Assembly: GCA_902806275.1 (NCBI GenBank)
Contig: CADCVY010000065.1
Span: 1 to 53,930 of the forward strand
Origin: an uncultured Sphingomonas sp.
Lineage (GTDB): Bacteria > Pseudomonadota > Alphaproteobacteria > Sphingomonadales > Sphingomonadaceae
Direction: 5' to 3'
DNA: 53,930 nucleotides
Shown: positions 1 to 10,004 of the stretch, piece after piece
How positions within the stretch are numbered: the first letter of the stretch is position 1
How the letters are laid out: the number at the start of each line of letters is the position of its first letter
The notes under the pieces: generated by a model
Seen by the model: only the letters and a program-made list of their open reading frames with translations
Told to the model about the DNA's origin: nothing
Database searches by the model: none
Made by a program: the position numbers and the translations under genes

Positions 1-670
1 CCCCGCGGATGCCGCCGTCGCGCATGGTGTCGGGCAGTTCCTTACCCCACGGATACTGGTTTTGCGGCTGGCGCGGGTCCTCGGCGTTCGACAGGCCATT
101 GTGCCCGCCGGCGAGCCACGGATCCTCGTAGACCACGGCGCCAAGCCATTCGGCGGCCTTCGAATACGCTCGCTTCCACAGAGCCCGGAACGCACGGCCC
201 GAGCTGATGATCGGCAGATAGTGGACGCCGTAAGACGCCGCGATCTCGCTCAGCTTGTACGGCATTCCGGCGCCGCAGGTGACGCCCGCGACCTTGCCGC
301 GGGTGCGCTCCAGAACGCCGTGGAGGATCGGCTGCGCGCCGCCCATTTCCCATAGCACATTGACGTTGATCGCGCCCTTGCCCGCGGCCATTTCATAGGC
401 GCGCTCGATTTGCGCGACGGCGCCCTCGATGCCGTAGTGGATCAGCTCCTCGTGGCGCTCGCGCCGGGTCATGCCCTGGTAGACCTGCGGGATGATGCGG
501 CCTTCCGGGTCGTAGCTGTCGGCGTTGACTGCGCTGACCGTGCCGATGCCTCCCGCCGCCGCCCACGCGCCGGAGCTGCTGTGGTTGGTTGCACTCACGC
601 CCTTGCCGCCTTCGACCAGCGGCCACACTTCCTTGCCTCCGTAGAGGATGGGCTGGAGGCCCTTGAACAA
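1..670 (-). CDS. Nitronate monooxygenase / NAD(P)H-dependent flavin oxidoreductase family protein (3' end truncated by window edge; TTG start proposed)
   Basis: Own minus-strand translation from TTG at 670: (M)FKGLQPILYGGKEVWPLVEGGKGVSATNHSSSGAWAAAGGIGTVSAVNADSYDPEGRIIPQVYQGMTRRERHEELIHYGIEGAVAQIERAYEMAAGKGAINVNVLWEMGGAQPILHGVLERTRGKVAGVTCGAGMPYKL...; open to the window edge and absent from the ORF track. Confidence 0.75.
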   Translation of the reverse strand, partial: MFKGLQPILYGGKEVWPLVEGGKGVSATNHSSSGAWAAAGGIGTVSAVNADSYDPEGRIIPQVYQGMTRRERHEELIHYGIEGAVAQIERAYEMAAGKGAINVNVLWEMGGAQPILHGVLERTRGKVAGVTCGAGMPYKLSEIAASYGVHYLPIISSGRAFRALWKRAYSKAAEWLGAVVYEDPWLAGGHNGLSNAEDPRQPQNQYPWGKELPDTMRDGGIRG

Positions 671-869
671 CGTATACTCTCCTAGCGTTTCGGCGGCGCT
701 ATACAGGGCTGCCGAGCCGAAGCAAAAGCTGCCTGCTTCTCAAACGAAAAGCACCGGGGAATGCTCCCGGGCCGCCTGTGCTTCGCCGCTTTGGCTTAGC
801 AATTGCCCTTGCCCGCTAAAAACTGCGCGGCTTGTATCGATGACGCTAAAGCAGGACCGAAGCGGCCGT

Positions 870-1730
870 TCATCTGCCCGACGTGTTCGGCGAATAGTCC
901 ATGCCGATATCTACGGCAGGCGCCGATTGGGTAATCCGCCCGACGGAGATGAAGTCGACGCCGGTGTCGGCGATGGTCCGGATGGTATCGAGATCGACGC
1001 CGCCGGAGGCTTCCAGGGGCACCCTCCCGGCGACCAGCGCAACCGCTTCGCAGAGCAGGGCCGGTGGCATGTTGTCGAGCAGCAGGCGGTCCGCGCCTGC
1101 CCCCAACGCGGGTTCGATCTGGTCGATGCGGTCGACCTCGACTTGCACCTGTAGGCCGGTGTTCGCGGCTTTGGCCCTGCGCACCGCCTCCCCGACATCG
1201 CCGCAGACCGCCACGTGGTTGTCCTTGATCAGCACGCCGTCGTCCAACCGCAGACGATGGTTGTGCGCGCCGCCCATCCGCGCCGCATATTTGTCGAGGG
1301 CGCGCAGGCCCGGGACCGTTTTGCGGGTGTCGAGGAGCTTCGCGCCGGTACCTGCAATCGCCTCGACATAGCTCCGCGTCAGCGTCGCAATCCCGGAAAG
1401 ATGCTGGAGCATGTTGAGTGCCGAGCGCTCGGCGGCAAGCATGGCGCGGGAATTGCCATCCAGTCGCATCAGCACCGTACCCGCGGCGGCCGCCTCACCA
1501 TCCTCGATGACGATATCGATCCGGACCTGCTGGTCGAGCGCACGGAAGAAAGCGGCAGCCACCTCAATGCCAGCGACGACGATCGGCTCGCGGCAGTTCA
1601 TGTCTGCCATGAAGCGCTCGCCGGCACCGATAGTCGCCGCGGAGGTCACGTCGCCGCCGGTGCCGAGGTCCTCGGCAAGCACGCGTTTGACGAAGTTGTC
1701 CAGGTCGATCAGCAGGCCGGCGGTGCTCAT
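870..1730 (-). CDS. nadC: Nicotinate-nucleotide pyrophosphorylase (carboxylating)
   Basis: LAEDLGTGGDVTSAA, LLDTRKTVPGLRALDKYAARMGGAHNHRLRLDDGVLIKDNHV, EASGGVDLDTIRTIADTGVDFISVG motifs. Confidence 0.95.
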   Translation of the reverse strand: MSTAGLLIDLDNFVKRVLAEDLGTGGDVTSAATIGAGERFMADMNCREPIVVAGIEVAAAFFRALDQQVRIDIVIEDGEAAAAGTVLMRLDGNSRAMLAAERSALNMLQHLSGIATLTRSYVEAIAGTGAKLLDTRKTVPGLRALDKYAARMGGAHNHRLRLDDGVLIKDNHVAVCGDVGEAVRRAKAANTGLQVQVEVDRIDQIEPALGAGADRLLLDNMPPALLCEAVALVAGRVPLEASGGVDLDTIRTIADTGVDFISVGRITQSAPAVDIGMDYSPNTSGR

Positions 1731-1768
1731 CGGCGGTGTCTAAGCTTGTGCGCCAGCGGGCGACAAGC

Positions 1769-2611
1769 TCAGGACGCGGGTTCCGGGATATGCTTGCCGA
1801 TCCGCCACTGGTCGCCTTCCCGAACGAAGCGCTGGGCGTCCGCTGGCGCGTACGCCTCGCCGGTCCAGCGTTCGATGGTCACGGTCACGCGGTCACCCTC
1901 GATCTCGATGCGGTTGAAACTCTGCTCCTCGTCGCGCAGGCGGATCGACGTCGCCGTTCCTGCCTGGACGACCAGCGCAGACCCGGCGCGGGTGACGAGA
2001 TCGCGCGCATCCTGGACCGAAGCGCGGTGATTGTGCCCGGCCAGCAGCATGTCGACGCCGGCGTCACCGACGGCATCCAGCGCCAGCTCATGCCGGCCGA
2101 CCGCCTTGCCAAGCTCGGGACCGTCGCCGACTGGGAGTGCAAACAAGGGGTGGTGGGTGACAAGAACGCGGAAGGTGCCGGCATCGGTGCGCGCGAAGGT
2201 CTCCCGGATTTGCTCCATCTGCTCGTGGCTGATCCGCCCGTCGCTGAAAGTGAAGGAACGGGCGGTGTTAATGCCCAGCACGGCAACACCGGGCAGCTCA
2301 TGGTAGGGGCACAAGGTGTCGTCGACGAACCTTTGGTAGCGGGTCAGCGGCGACAGGAAGCGGCGCAGGACGTCGTACAGCGGGATGTCGTGATTGCCCG
2401 GTATCGCCAGCACTTCGTGGCCCGCGTCGCGCAGCCCGGCAAGAAACTCACAGGCCTGCTCGAACTGCTCGGTCCGGGCGCGCTGAGTAAAATCGCCGCT
2501 GATGACGACGAGGTCCGGCTGCTCGCGGTCGACGCGCTCGCGCACCGCGGCCACCAGCCGCTCGTCATGGGCGCCGAAATGGAGGTCAGACAGTTGAACA
2601 AGGCGAGCCAT
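1769..2611 (-). CDS. Metallophosphoesterase
   Basis: QLSDLHFGAHDE, VISGDFTQRA, IPGNHD, HHPLF, LAGHNH motifs. Confidence 0.9.
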   Translation of the reverse strand: MARLVQLSDLHFGAHDERLVAAVRERVDREQPDLVVISGDFTQRARTEQFEQACEFLAGLRDAGHEVLAIPGNHDIPLYDVLRRFLSPLTRYQRFVDDTLCPYHELPGVAVLGINTARSFTFSDGRISHEQMEQIRETFARTDAGTFRVLVTHHPLFALPVGDGPELGKAVGRHELALDAVGDAGVDMLLAGHNHRASVQDARDLVTRAGSALVVQAGTATSIRLRDEEQSFNRIEIEGDRVTVTIERWTGEAYAPADAQRFVREGDQWRIGKHIPEPAS

Positions 2612-2657
2612 GGCACGAGAACGCGCCTTGGCTCGCCGGGTTCACCTCGGTCTGCGC

Positions 2658-4880
2658 TTATTGGCCACGCTCGCCCTTGGTGACGTCGTTGACCGGGGCC
2701 GCTGCCGGCGCTGCCGGCACTGCTCCGCCGACCGGGAAGCCGCGGCGCTTCAGCAGCGCGTTGACGTCCGGATCGCGGCCGCGGAACTGGCGATAGGCCT
2801 CGGCGCGGTCGGTCTCGTTGCCCGTCTCGAGCAAAGTGGTCCGGAAGCGATCGGCAGTCGCCTTGTCGAACGGATTGCCGGTCTCCTCGAACGCCGCCCA
2901 AGTGTCCGCGTCCATCGTCTCCGACCACAGGTAAGAGTAATAGCCCGCGGAGTAAGCATCGGACGAGAACAGGTGGCCGAACTGCGGCAGACGGTGACGC
3001 ATCACCATCTCGCGCGGCATCCCAAGCTCCGCCAGCGTCACCCGCTCGAACGCGTCCGGATCGGTCACGCCATTGGGGTTAAGGTGGAGCTTCATGTCGA
3101 CCAGCGCCGATGACAGATATTCGACGGTCGCAAAGCCTTGGTTGAACGTGTCCGCCCGCTTGATCTTGTCGACCAGAGCGGTAGGCATCGGCTGACCCGT
3201 CTTGTAGTGCTTGGCGAAGCGCTCGAGCACCGGCCGCGTCAACAGCCAATTCTCGTTCACCTGGCTGGGATACTCCACGAAGTCGCGCTGCGCGCCGCCG
3301 AACGACGGGTAGTTCACGTCGGCCAGCAGGTAATGGATCGCGTGGCCAAACTCGTGGAACAAAGTCGACGCGTCGTCGAGGCTGATCAGCACCGGCTGGC
3401 CCGCGGCCGGCTTGGTGAAGTTGTTGTTGTTCGAGGCCAGCACGATGTCGTCGCCGAGCAGGCGGGCGCGGCTGCGGTAGGTGTTCATCCACGCACCCGA
3501 GCGCTTGCCCTCGCGAGCATAGGTGTCGAGGTAGAACAGGCCGGTGACCTTGCCGTTGCGGCTGACCTCGAAGGTGCGGACGTCGGGATGGAAGACCGGC
3601 ACCTGTCCGGTGTTCTCCTTGAACTGCAGGCCGTAGAGCTGGCCCGCCGACCAGAACATGCCGTTCACCAGGTTCGACAGCTCGAAATATGGTTTGATCT
3701 CGTCTTCGCTTAGATCGTACTTCGCCTTGCGGACCTTCTCCTGATAGTAGCGGAAGTCCCACGGCTCGATCTGGGTGATGCCGTCCTTGCGCGCGATCGC
3801 CAACTGGTCGGCGACCTCCTCGTTCACGCGCGCGACCGCTGCCGGCCACACGCGCATCATCAGGTCCATCGCGCGCTCGGGCGACTTGGCCATCGTGTCC
3901 TGCATCCGCCAGTGCGCATGCGTGGGGTAGCCGAGCAGGCGGGCGCGATCGGCGCGGAGCTTCAGGATCTGGCTGATGATCGCGTTGTTGTCGGTCTTGC
4001 CGGCGTTATCGCCGCGGTTGACGAACGCGGTCCACACCCGCTTCCGGAGGTCACGGTTATCGGCGAACGTCAGGATCGGCTCGACTGCTGAGCGGGTGTT
4101 GCGGATCCCGTAAGTCCCGGGCGGCAGACCCTTTTCCTTGGCGGCCGCGAGCGCCGCATCCTTTACGTCCTGCTGCACGCCCTTCATCTCCGCGGCATTG
4201 GCCGCGGTGATGGTGCCTTCATCGGCCAACAGGCGTGAGTTGAACTCGGAGAATGCCGAGGCGAGCTGCTGGTTGATCTGCGTCAGCTGCTGCTTCTGCT
4301 GCGGGTTGAGCTTGGCGCCGTTGCGCACCATCGCTTCGTAGCTGCGCTCCAGCAGGCGCATCTGCTTGGCGTCGAGGCCAAGCGAGTTCCGCTTATTGTA
4401 CAGCGTTTCCACCCGCCGGAAGAGCTTGGGATTGAGCGTGATCTCGTCGTATGCGGCCGACAGTTTGGGCGACCATTCCTTTTCGATCGCTTGAATTTCC
4501 GGCGTCGACAGATTGTCGGTGTAAACGCCGAAGATGGCCTGGACTCGGTTGAGCCGCTGGCCCGCCTTTTCGCCGGCTTCGATCGTGTTGGCGAACGTCG
4601 GGGCAGCGCGATTGTTGGCGATTGCCTCATATTCGCGGAGTTGCTCGTCGATACCGACCTGCAGCGCCTGCGGGAACTGCGCCGGCGTGACCTTGTCCCA
4701 CGGCGGAACGCCTTCGTACGGGCCGGTCCAGTCGGCCAGAAGCACGTTATTGGAGGGCGCTGCCTGCGCGGCCGCTGCGGTCATGGTCTGCACCTTGGTT
4801 GGAACCGGCTCGGCGCCCAACGCCGTCGCTGCAACGCCGGAAAGCGCCAGCGCGCTTCCAGCCAATAGAATTTGTTTCAT
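2658..4880 (-). CDS. M3 family metallopeptidase (peptidyl-dipeptidase Dcp-like), secreted
   Basis: Signal peptide MKQILLAGSALALSGVAATALGA; zinc motif LFHEFGHAIHYLL; start reassigned from 4994 to the ATG at 4880. Confidence 0.9.
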   Translation of the reverse strand: MKQILLAGSALALSGVAATALGAEPVPTKVQTMTAAAAQAAPSNNVLLADWTGPYEGVPPWDKVTPAQFPQALQVGIDEQLREYEAIANNRAAPTFANTIEAGEKAGQRLNRVQAIFGVYTDNLSTPEIQAIEKEWSPKLSAAYDEITLNPKLFRRVETLYNKRNSLGLDAKQMRLLERSYEAMVRNGAKLNPQQKQQLTQINQQLASAFSEFNSRLLADEGTITAANAAEMKGVQQDVKDAALAAAKEKGLPPGTYGIRNTRSAVEPILTFADNRDLRKRVWTAFVNRGDNAGKTDNNAIISQILKLRADRARLLGYPTHAHWRMQDTMAKSPERAMDLMMRVWPAAVARVNEEVADQLAIARKDGITQIEPWDFRYYQEKVRKAKYDLSEDEIKPYFELSNLVNGMFWSAGQLYGLQFKENTGQVPVFHPDVRTFEVSRNGKVTGLFYLDTYAREGKRSGAWMNTYRSRARLLGDDIVLASNNNNFTKPAAGQPVLISLDDASTLFHEFGHAIHYLLADVNYPSFGGAQRDFVEYPSQVNENWLLTRPVLERFAKHYKTGQPMPTALVDKIKRADTFNQGFATVEYLSSALVDMKLHLNPNGVTDPDAFERVTLAELGMPREMVMRHRLPQFGHLFSSDAYSAGYYSYLWSETMDADTWAAFEETGNPFDKATADRFRTTLLETGNETDRAEAYRQFRGRDPDVNALLKRRGFPVGGAVPAAPAAAPVNDVTKGERGQ

Positions 4881-5006
4881 GGAATATCCCTGCAAACTGC
4901 TGTGTCTCCGGCGCGACTGCGTAACGAGATCGTTACATGCCGCAAGCCGATGTTCGATGAACGGGCGACTAACATAGGACAGGTGAACGCCCAATGACGC
5001 CAGCAG

Positions 5007-5522
5007 CTAAAAGCCGAGGAACATCAGCAGCTTGACGTCCACGGCGAAACCTTCCGCCCGCTTCCTTTCAAGGAACGCCGGAATGTCGGGCCGCGCAACG
5101 AGATGCACATTGATATCCTCATGCTCGTCGCCGCCGCCGGCCCCGATCCGCCGCAGCCCGTGCGCGCGCACGAGCGTGAAGCTTTCCGCCAGCATGCCCG
5201 GTGAGGCATGGAACTCCCCGAGGCGCTCGATCCGCTCGGCGGTGAAGCCGGTTTCCTCCTCCAGCTCCTTGACCGCGGTGCTCTCAACGGTGGCGTTCAG
5301 GTCTTCGTCACCGATCAGCCCGGCCGGAAGCTCGACGCTCCGTCCGCCCACCGGCACGCGCGGCTGGTCGACCAGGACCACTTTGCCTTCATATTCCGCC
5401 ACGACCGCAACCGCACGGATGTCGTTGGCCCGGCTGGCATATTCCCACTGCCCGCGCTTGATCACGCGAACGTACTTGCCCGACCACATCACCTCCGGCG
5501 GAGGCAACTCGTCCAGCTTCAC
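5007..5522 (-). CDS. NUDIX hydrolase (ADP-ribose pyrophosphatase-like)
   Basis: NUDIX box-like ELPAGLIGDEDLNATVESTAVKELEEETGF. Confidence 0.88.
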   Translation of the reverse strand: MKLDELPPPEVMWSGKYVRVIKRGQWEYASRANDIRAVAVVAEYEGKVVLVDQPRVPVGGRSVELPAGLIGDEDLNATVESTAVKELEEETGFTAERIERLGEFHASPGMLAESFTLVRAHGLRRIGAGGGDEHEDINVHLVARPDIPAFLERKRAEGFAVDVKLLMFLGF

Positions 5523-6196
5523 AGCTCGATCAGCTTGTCGGGGATTTCGTTACTGTCGTCGGCCGAGCGCGGGAAGTGCTGGGCAAGCACCGATCCGACC
5601 TGCTCGATGGCCGCCACCATGCCCGCGGCAATCCGCCCCTGCTTCACTTCGGCGATCAGCGCGCCCATCGCTTCGCCCCAAGTGGAATCGTCGGTGACTT
5701 TCAGGATCGCCTCGTCGGCGACGATTTCGGCACGGTGTTCGGCCATCGAAAGGTAGATGAGGATGCCGGTGCGGCCGACCGTTCGCCGCTCCGCGGCAGC
5801 CCTGAACACGGTGATCGCGCGGCGGCGCACGCGGCGAGTCTTGGTCGCGCCAGGCGTTAGCATCAGCCGCAAGGGCATGTAGCGCAGCATCAGCAGCACC
5901 GCGGTGAACTTGGCAGTCGCCAACACGAGCAGCAGCGTCAGCAACTCGCGCAAGCTCGGCTCGGGCCGCCAGCCGCCGAGGAATAGGTCGAACCAGAACC
6001 GCAGCACATCCGGCGCGGCGGCGAAGATGGCCAGTGTCCCGATCAGCACCAGCACGGCCCAATGCAGGGCCACGTCGTGATAGGGATCGCTGAGCTCGGT
6101 CGTGACGGCAACGATCTCGCCGTCGGACTGCCGCTCGGCATCGGCGATTGCGGCAGAAACCTGGCGGTGATCGTCGTGGGTGAGCGCGGTCACCAT
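5519..6196 (-). CDS. TPM domain-containing membrane protein
   Basis: IADAERQSDGEIVAVTTELSDPYHDVALHWAVLVLIGTL, RTVGRTGILIYLSMAEHRAEIVADEAI; overlaps the NUDIX gene by 4 bp. Confidence 0.8.
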   Translation of the reverse strand: MVTALTHDDHRQVSAAIADAERQSDGEIVAVTTELSDPYHDVALHWAVLVLIGTLAIFAAAPDVLRFWFDLFLGGWRPEPSLRELLTLLLVLATAKFTAVLLMLRYMPLRLMLTPGATKTRRVRRRAITVFRAAAERRTVGRTGILIYLSMAEHRAEIVADEAILKVTDDSTWGEAMGALIAEVKQGRIAAGMVAAIEQVGSVLAQHFPRSADDSNEIPDKLIEL

Positions 6197-7017
6197 GATC
6201 CTGAAGCGCCGCCGCCGCCGAAGCTGCCGCCCCCTCCTGAGAACCCGCCGAATCCACCGCCAAAGCCGCTGCCGCCGCCGAAGCCGCCGCCGCCCCAGCC
6301 GCCCCAGCCGCCACGTCGCGACCGGCTCATCTCATTGAGGCCCCACAAGATCACCCACGGGCTGATGCCACTGCGGCCACGTGACTGGTAACGGCGCCCG
6401 CGCGACCCACGGCGCATGGAACTCAGCACGAAGAAGATCACGATCATCCAGAACACGACCGGAAGCAGTCCACCGCCCTGCCGGCGCCCTTGAGACTGCT
6501 GGCTTTGCTCCTGATTGGCCTGTTGCTGGACCTGTTCCGGGGAGAGCCGCAATTGCGCTAAGATGGCATCCGCTCCAGCCATAATGCCGCCCGCCATGTC
6601 CCCAGAGCGAAAGCGTGGCAGGATTGTATCACGAACGATGCGGCCAGATAGGATGTCGGGCAGCACTGCCTCAGCGCCGTAGCCTGTTTCCACACGAACC
6701 TTTTTCTCGTTCGGTGCGACTAGGAGAATGACGCCGTCGTCATCCTTCTCTCGGCCCAAGCCCCACTGGCGCCCGAGCCGGTAGCCATAGTCTTCGATCT
6801 CCTGCCCTTCGAGGCTGTTGACCGTAGCCACCACGAACTGGGCCCCGGTCTGCGCTTCGAGCGCTTCGGACTTGCTGGTCAGGTCGAGTTCCTGCTCCGG
6901 GGACAGCAGGTTCGCCTGGTCGACCACCCGCCCGGACAGCTGCGGGAAGGTCTGAGCGGCGAGCGGCATGGCCACTAGGGCCAGCCACAACGCCGCGACC
7001 AGGCGGATCAGCGGCAA
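6190..7017 (-). CDS. TPM domain-containing protein (YgcG family) with Gly-rich C-terminus
   Basis: FPQLSGRVVDQANLLSPEQELDLTSKSEALEAQTGAQFVVATVNSLEGQEIEDYGYRLGRQWGLG; C-terminal GGWGGWGGGGFGGGSGFGGG; TTG start proposed at 7017 just after the lemA stop. Confidence 0.85.
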   Translation of the reverse strand: MPLIRLVAALWLALVAMPLAAQTFPQLSGRVVDQANLLSPEQELDLTSKSEALEAQTGAQFVVATVNSLEGQEIEDYGYRLGRQWGLGREKDDDGVILLVAPNEKKVRVETGYGAEAVLPDILSGRIVRDTILPRFRSGDMAGGIMAGADAILAQLRLSPEQVQQQANQEQSQQSQGRRQGGGLLPVVFWMIVIFFVLSSMRRGSRGRRYQSRGRSGISPWVILWGLNEMSRSRRGGWGGWGGGGFGGGSGFGGGFGGFSGGGGSFGGGGASGSW

Positions 7018-7024
7018 GGGCGCT

Positions 7025-7639
7025 CTAGCCAGCGGTGTTGAAGTCGACCGTCGGCGCGTTCTCGGCGCCGGCGGCGGCCTCGAACGGGACCTTGGGCTTT
7101 GCGCCGTAGAAGATCTTGGCGCCAATCGCGTCCGGGAAGGTGCGGATGCGGGTGTTATAAAGCCGCACGGAGTCATTGTAGTCGCGCCGCTGTGTGCGGA
7201 TGCGGTTCTCCGTCCCTTCCAGCGCCACCATCAGGTCGGAAAAGCGCTGCTGGCTTTGCAGCTGGGGATAGCGCTCCTGGATCACGGTCCCGAGCAGGCT
7301 GCGCGCCTGTGACAGTCCGGCCTGCGCGTCGTTGTAGCGGCGGACCGCCTGCGGAGCGCTCAGCTGCTCGGGTGACAGGCTGACCGAAGTCGCGCGGCTG
7401 CGCGCCTCCGTCACTCGCGTCAGGACCCTCTCCTCCCCGGCCGCGGCGCCCTTTACCGTCTCGACAAGGTTGCCGATCAGGTCGTTGCGCCGCTGATATT
7501 CGGCCTGAAGGTTGGCGAACTCCGCATTCACCTGCTCCTCCGCCGTCGGAATGGTGTTTAGCCCGCACCCGGCGAGGCTCAGCGCGGCGAGCGGTGCAAG
7601 CAGTCCCATACGGCGAAGTGCAGTCATCGGCCCCTCCAA
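7025..7639 (-). CDS. LemA family protein
   Basis: CGLNTIPTAEEQVNAEFANLQAEYQRRNDLIGNLVETVKG; QQRFSDLMVALEGTENRIRTQRRDYNDSVRLYNTRIRTFP. Confidence 0.93.
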   Translation of the reverse strand: MEGPMTALRRMGLLAPLAALSLAGCGLNTIPTAEEQVNAEFANLQAEYQRRNDLIGNLVETVKGAAAGEERVLTRVTEARSRATSVSLSPEQLSAPQAVRRYNDAQAGLSQARSLLGTVIQERYPQLQSQQRFSDLMVALEGTENRIRTQRRDYNDSVRLYNTRIRTFPDAIGAKIFYGAKPKVPFEAAAGAENAPTVDFNTAG

Positions 7640-7688
7640 TTGGTCATGTCGCCTGCATAACTAGATAGCCCGCGGTTTCGTTTCAATA

Positions 7689-7806
7689 TGCTGTCCTAAA
7701 ACAGCAACACAGCGGCGAGCCCAGCCGTCATGCTGAACGTGTTTCAGCATCCATTCGGCCGCTTGAGGCACGTTCCCGGCCATGAATCCTGAACCGAGTT
7801 CAGGAT
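7689..7806. repeat. Cluster of three short REP-like palindromes
   Basis: TGCTGT-N6-ACAGCA (about 7690), TGCTGAAC-GTG-TTTCAGCA (7731-7749), ATCCTGAA-CCGAG-TTCAGGAT (7786-7806), all intergenic. Confidence 0.6.
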
Positions 7807-7819
7807 GGCTCGCGCGCGG

Positions 7820-9865
7820 TCACTTGGGCTTGCCGGTGAAGCCCGCCGCCTTGCGCAGCTCGTCGCCGTTCATGACGTAGCCATCGCTGACCACGGTATC
7901 GACCCGCCGCAGCGCGCCGAGGTTGGTCGAGACGTCGCCATCGACCAGCACCAAGTCCGCTTCCTTGCCGACCGCGATCGAGCCCGTGCGATCGGCAACG
8001 CCAACCCGCTTGGCCGGAATTATCGTCGCGGTCTGTAGCGCTTCGGAGGTGGTCATGCCGGCTTTCTTGTACAGCTCGATCTCGCGGACCAGCTCGATCC
8101 CCTGCCCGTCCGTGCCGGCGACGATCGTCACGCCCGCCTTGTGCAGCGCGCCGACCAGGTCGACCATCTTGGCGTAGCTCTTGCGGTAATCGTCGCGGGT
8201 GTAGCCCTTTACCAGCGGGTAGCCGGCCGACTTGAAGAAGCGGTCGAACGTCGGCGAGATGATGCCCATGTACGACGCATAGGCGTCCAGCGGCACGCCG
8301 CCATCGGAATTGAGCGCCCCTTCCCACACCACCAAGGTCGGATCGATCACCGTCTTACGCTGCGCCAGTTCGGCGATGAAGCTCTTCATCTGCGGGCCGT
8401 TGAGGTCGACGTCCTTGAAGAATTTCGCGGGGCCTTCGATTCGCTGGGCAGTGTTGGCCTTGTTGACCACGTCGTCCGGCATCGCCTGCATGGCGACGAA
8501 GTTGATGTGGGTGATCTCGTCATAGCCGGCGCGAACGGCCTCGAGCGGACGCATGGTCGCGGGCACGTGGCCGAGCACCTGCATGCCTAGCCGGTGCGCT
8601 TCCTTAGCGCCGGCCGGGATCCATTTAGGGTTCATGGACGTGTAGAACTTGACGCCCCACAGGCCGGCATCATGCATCTTGCGCACCGCGGCGACGGTCT
8701 CGGCCTCGCTGGTCACGACCTCCGCTCCCTGCGCCGCGAGAGGATGCTTGGCGTCGATGATCTGAGCGACGAACGCCTCGCCCATCAGCAGCTCGCCCGA
8801 CTTCCATCGTTTGCGAGCGTCGACGGCGCGGTCGATGTCGGTGCCGGGACTGCGGAAGCTGGTGATGCCGGTCGCCATGTTCATCAGCACCGACCAGTCG
8901 TCGCCGATGTGAAGGTGGCTGTCCCACAGGCCAGGGACGAGGGTCTTGCCGGTGCCGTCGATGGTACGGACGCCATCGGGAGCCCGGACGTTGCCGGCGG
9001 CGCCCACCTCGACGATCTTGCCGTCGCGCACCAGCACCGCCTGGTTCGGCACGAAGCGGCCGGCGTCGGCATCGAACAGCTGCACGCGGTCGAACAGCAC
9101 CGGCGCCCTGAGCGCGTCCTGGCGGAAGTTGGCGGCGATCGCGCGGACGGCCTTGGCAGTCTCTGCGTCCTGGAAGTCGTTCATCGCCTTTAGGTTGGCT
9201 TCGTAGCCGGCCGGCAACGTACCGATGCCCCCGACCGAGGCGAAGAACTTGCCGTTCTCGTCCAGCCACACCGGCGCCGGCGACGGGCCGATCCCACGCA
9301 TCCATGCTAGCTGGACGGTCTTTGGACCCGCCGGCCCGGTGACCTGCAAGGTCGGGCCCTTTTCCAGCGTTGCCCGGCCGCTGGGAAGGAGCGCAACGCC
9401 CCCCGGTCCGGCTTCGATCAGCTTCGCGATCAGCGGGATGTTGGACGCAACCGTGCCGCCGGTCGCGAAGTAGAAGGCTGGCGATGTGGGCAGGCTGCCG
9501 CTGTCTGCCGCGGCTTTCCAGGTGGCCTTGCCGTCGCGGACGGCAAAGGTCTCGGCGGCATCGCCGTTGGGCGTCACGCCCCTGACCGTCATTTCGACCG
9601 GCAGCCCGTCCGGGCCGAGCCTGATGACGTCGTCGATCTCGGTGATCCAGCCGCGCAGCGACTGCGTGTAGCGGCCGGCGATTGACCCGTCCGGTTGGGT
9701 CCACACCCACTGATCTCCATGCTTCCCGGCCTGCGACACCACCACATAATGGGCGGCGTTCGCGGGCGGCTTCATCAGCTGGTCCTTAGGCACCGGGGCC
9801 GCGAGCGCGCTGGTGGAAACGCCGGCAAGCAGAAGCAGGGCGGCAAAGCGGTGCTGGATGACCAT
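7820..9865 (-). CDS. Amidohydrolase family protein, secreted
   Basis: Signal peptide; KTLVPGLWDSHLHIGDD, VLGHVPATMRP, TIVAGTDGQG, GSIAVGKEADLVLVDGD. Confidence 0.9.
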   Translation of the reverse strand: MVIQHRFAALLLLAGVSTSALAAPVPKDQLMKPPANAAHYVVVSQAGKHGDQWVWTQPDGSIAGRYTQSLRGWITEIDDVIRLGPDGLPVEMTVRGVTPNGDAAETFAVRDGKATWKAAADSGSLPTSPAFYFATGGTVASNIPLIAKLIEAGPGGVALLPSGRATLEKGPTLQVTGPAGPKTVQLAWMRGIGPSPAPVWLDENGKFFASVGGIGTLPAGYEANLKAMNDFQDAETAKAVRAIAANFRQDALRAPVLFDRVQLFDADAGRFVPNQAVLVRDGKIVEVGAAGNVRAPDGVRTIDGTGKTLVPGLWDSHLHIGDDWSVLMNMATGITSFRSPGTDIDRAVDARKRWKSGELLMGEAFVAQIIDAKHPLAAQGAEVVTSEAETVAAVRKMHDAGLWGVKFYTSMNPKWIPAGAKEAHRLGMQVLGHVPATMRPLEAVRAGYDEITHINFVAMQAMPDDVVNKANTAQRIEGPAKFFKDVDLNGPQMKSFIAELAQRKTVIDPTLVVWEGALNSDGGVPLDAYASYMGIISPTFDRFFKSAGYPLVKGYTRDDYRKSYAKMVDLVGALHKAGVTIVAGTDGQGIELVREIELYKKAGMTTSEALQTATIIPAKRVGVADRTGSIAVGKEADLVLVDGDVSTNLGALRRVDTVVSDGYVMNGDELRKAAGFTGKPK

Positions 9866-9954
9866 GTGAACACTCCCCTTGATCCGGGGCGTTGTGCGCC
9901 GACGCCAGCGCCACGCGCAAGGGGCCTATCGACGAACCGGCAAAGGGGGGAAGT

Positions 9955-9984
9955 CCGGGAGGTTCTGTTGCCCGGCCCTCCCGG
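9955..9984 (-). terminator. Possible tmRNA-downstream hairpin
   Basis: CCGGGAGG-N14-CCTCCCGG perfect 8-bp stem downstream of the tmRNA on the minus strand; weak T tract. Confidence 0.4.
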
Positions 9985-10004
9985 AAGCCGCTGGAATCCC
10001 CTTC

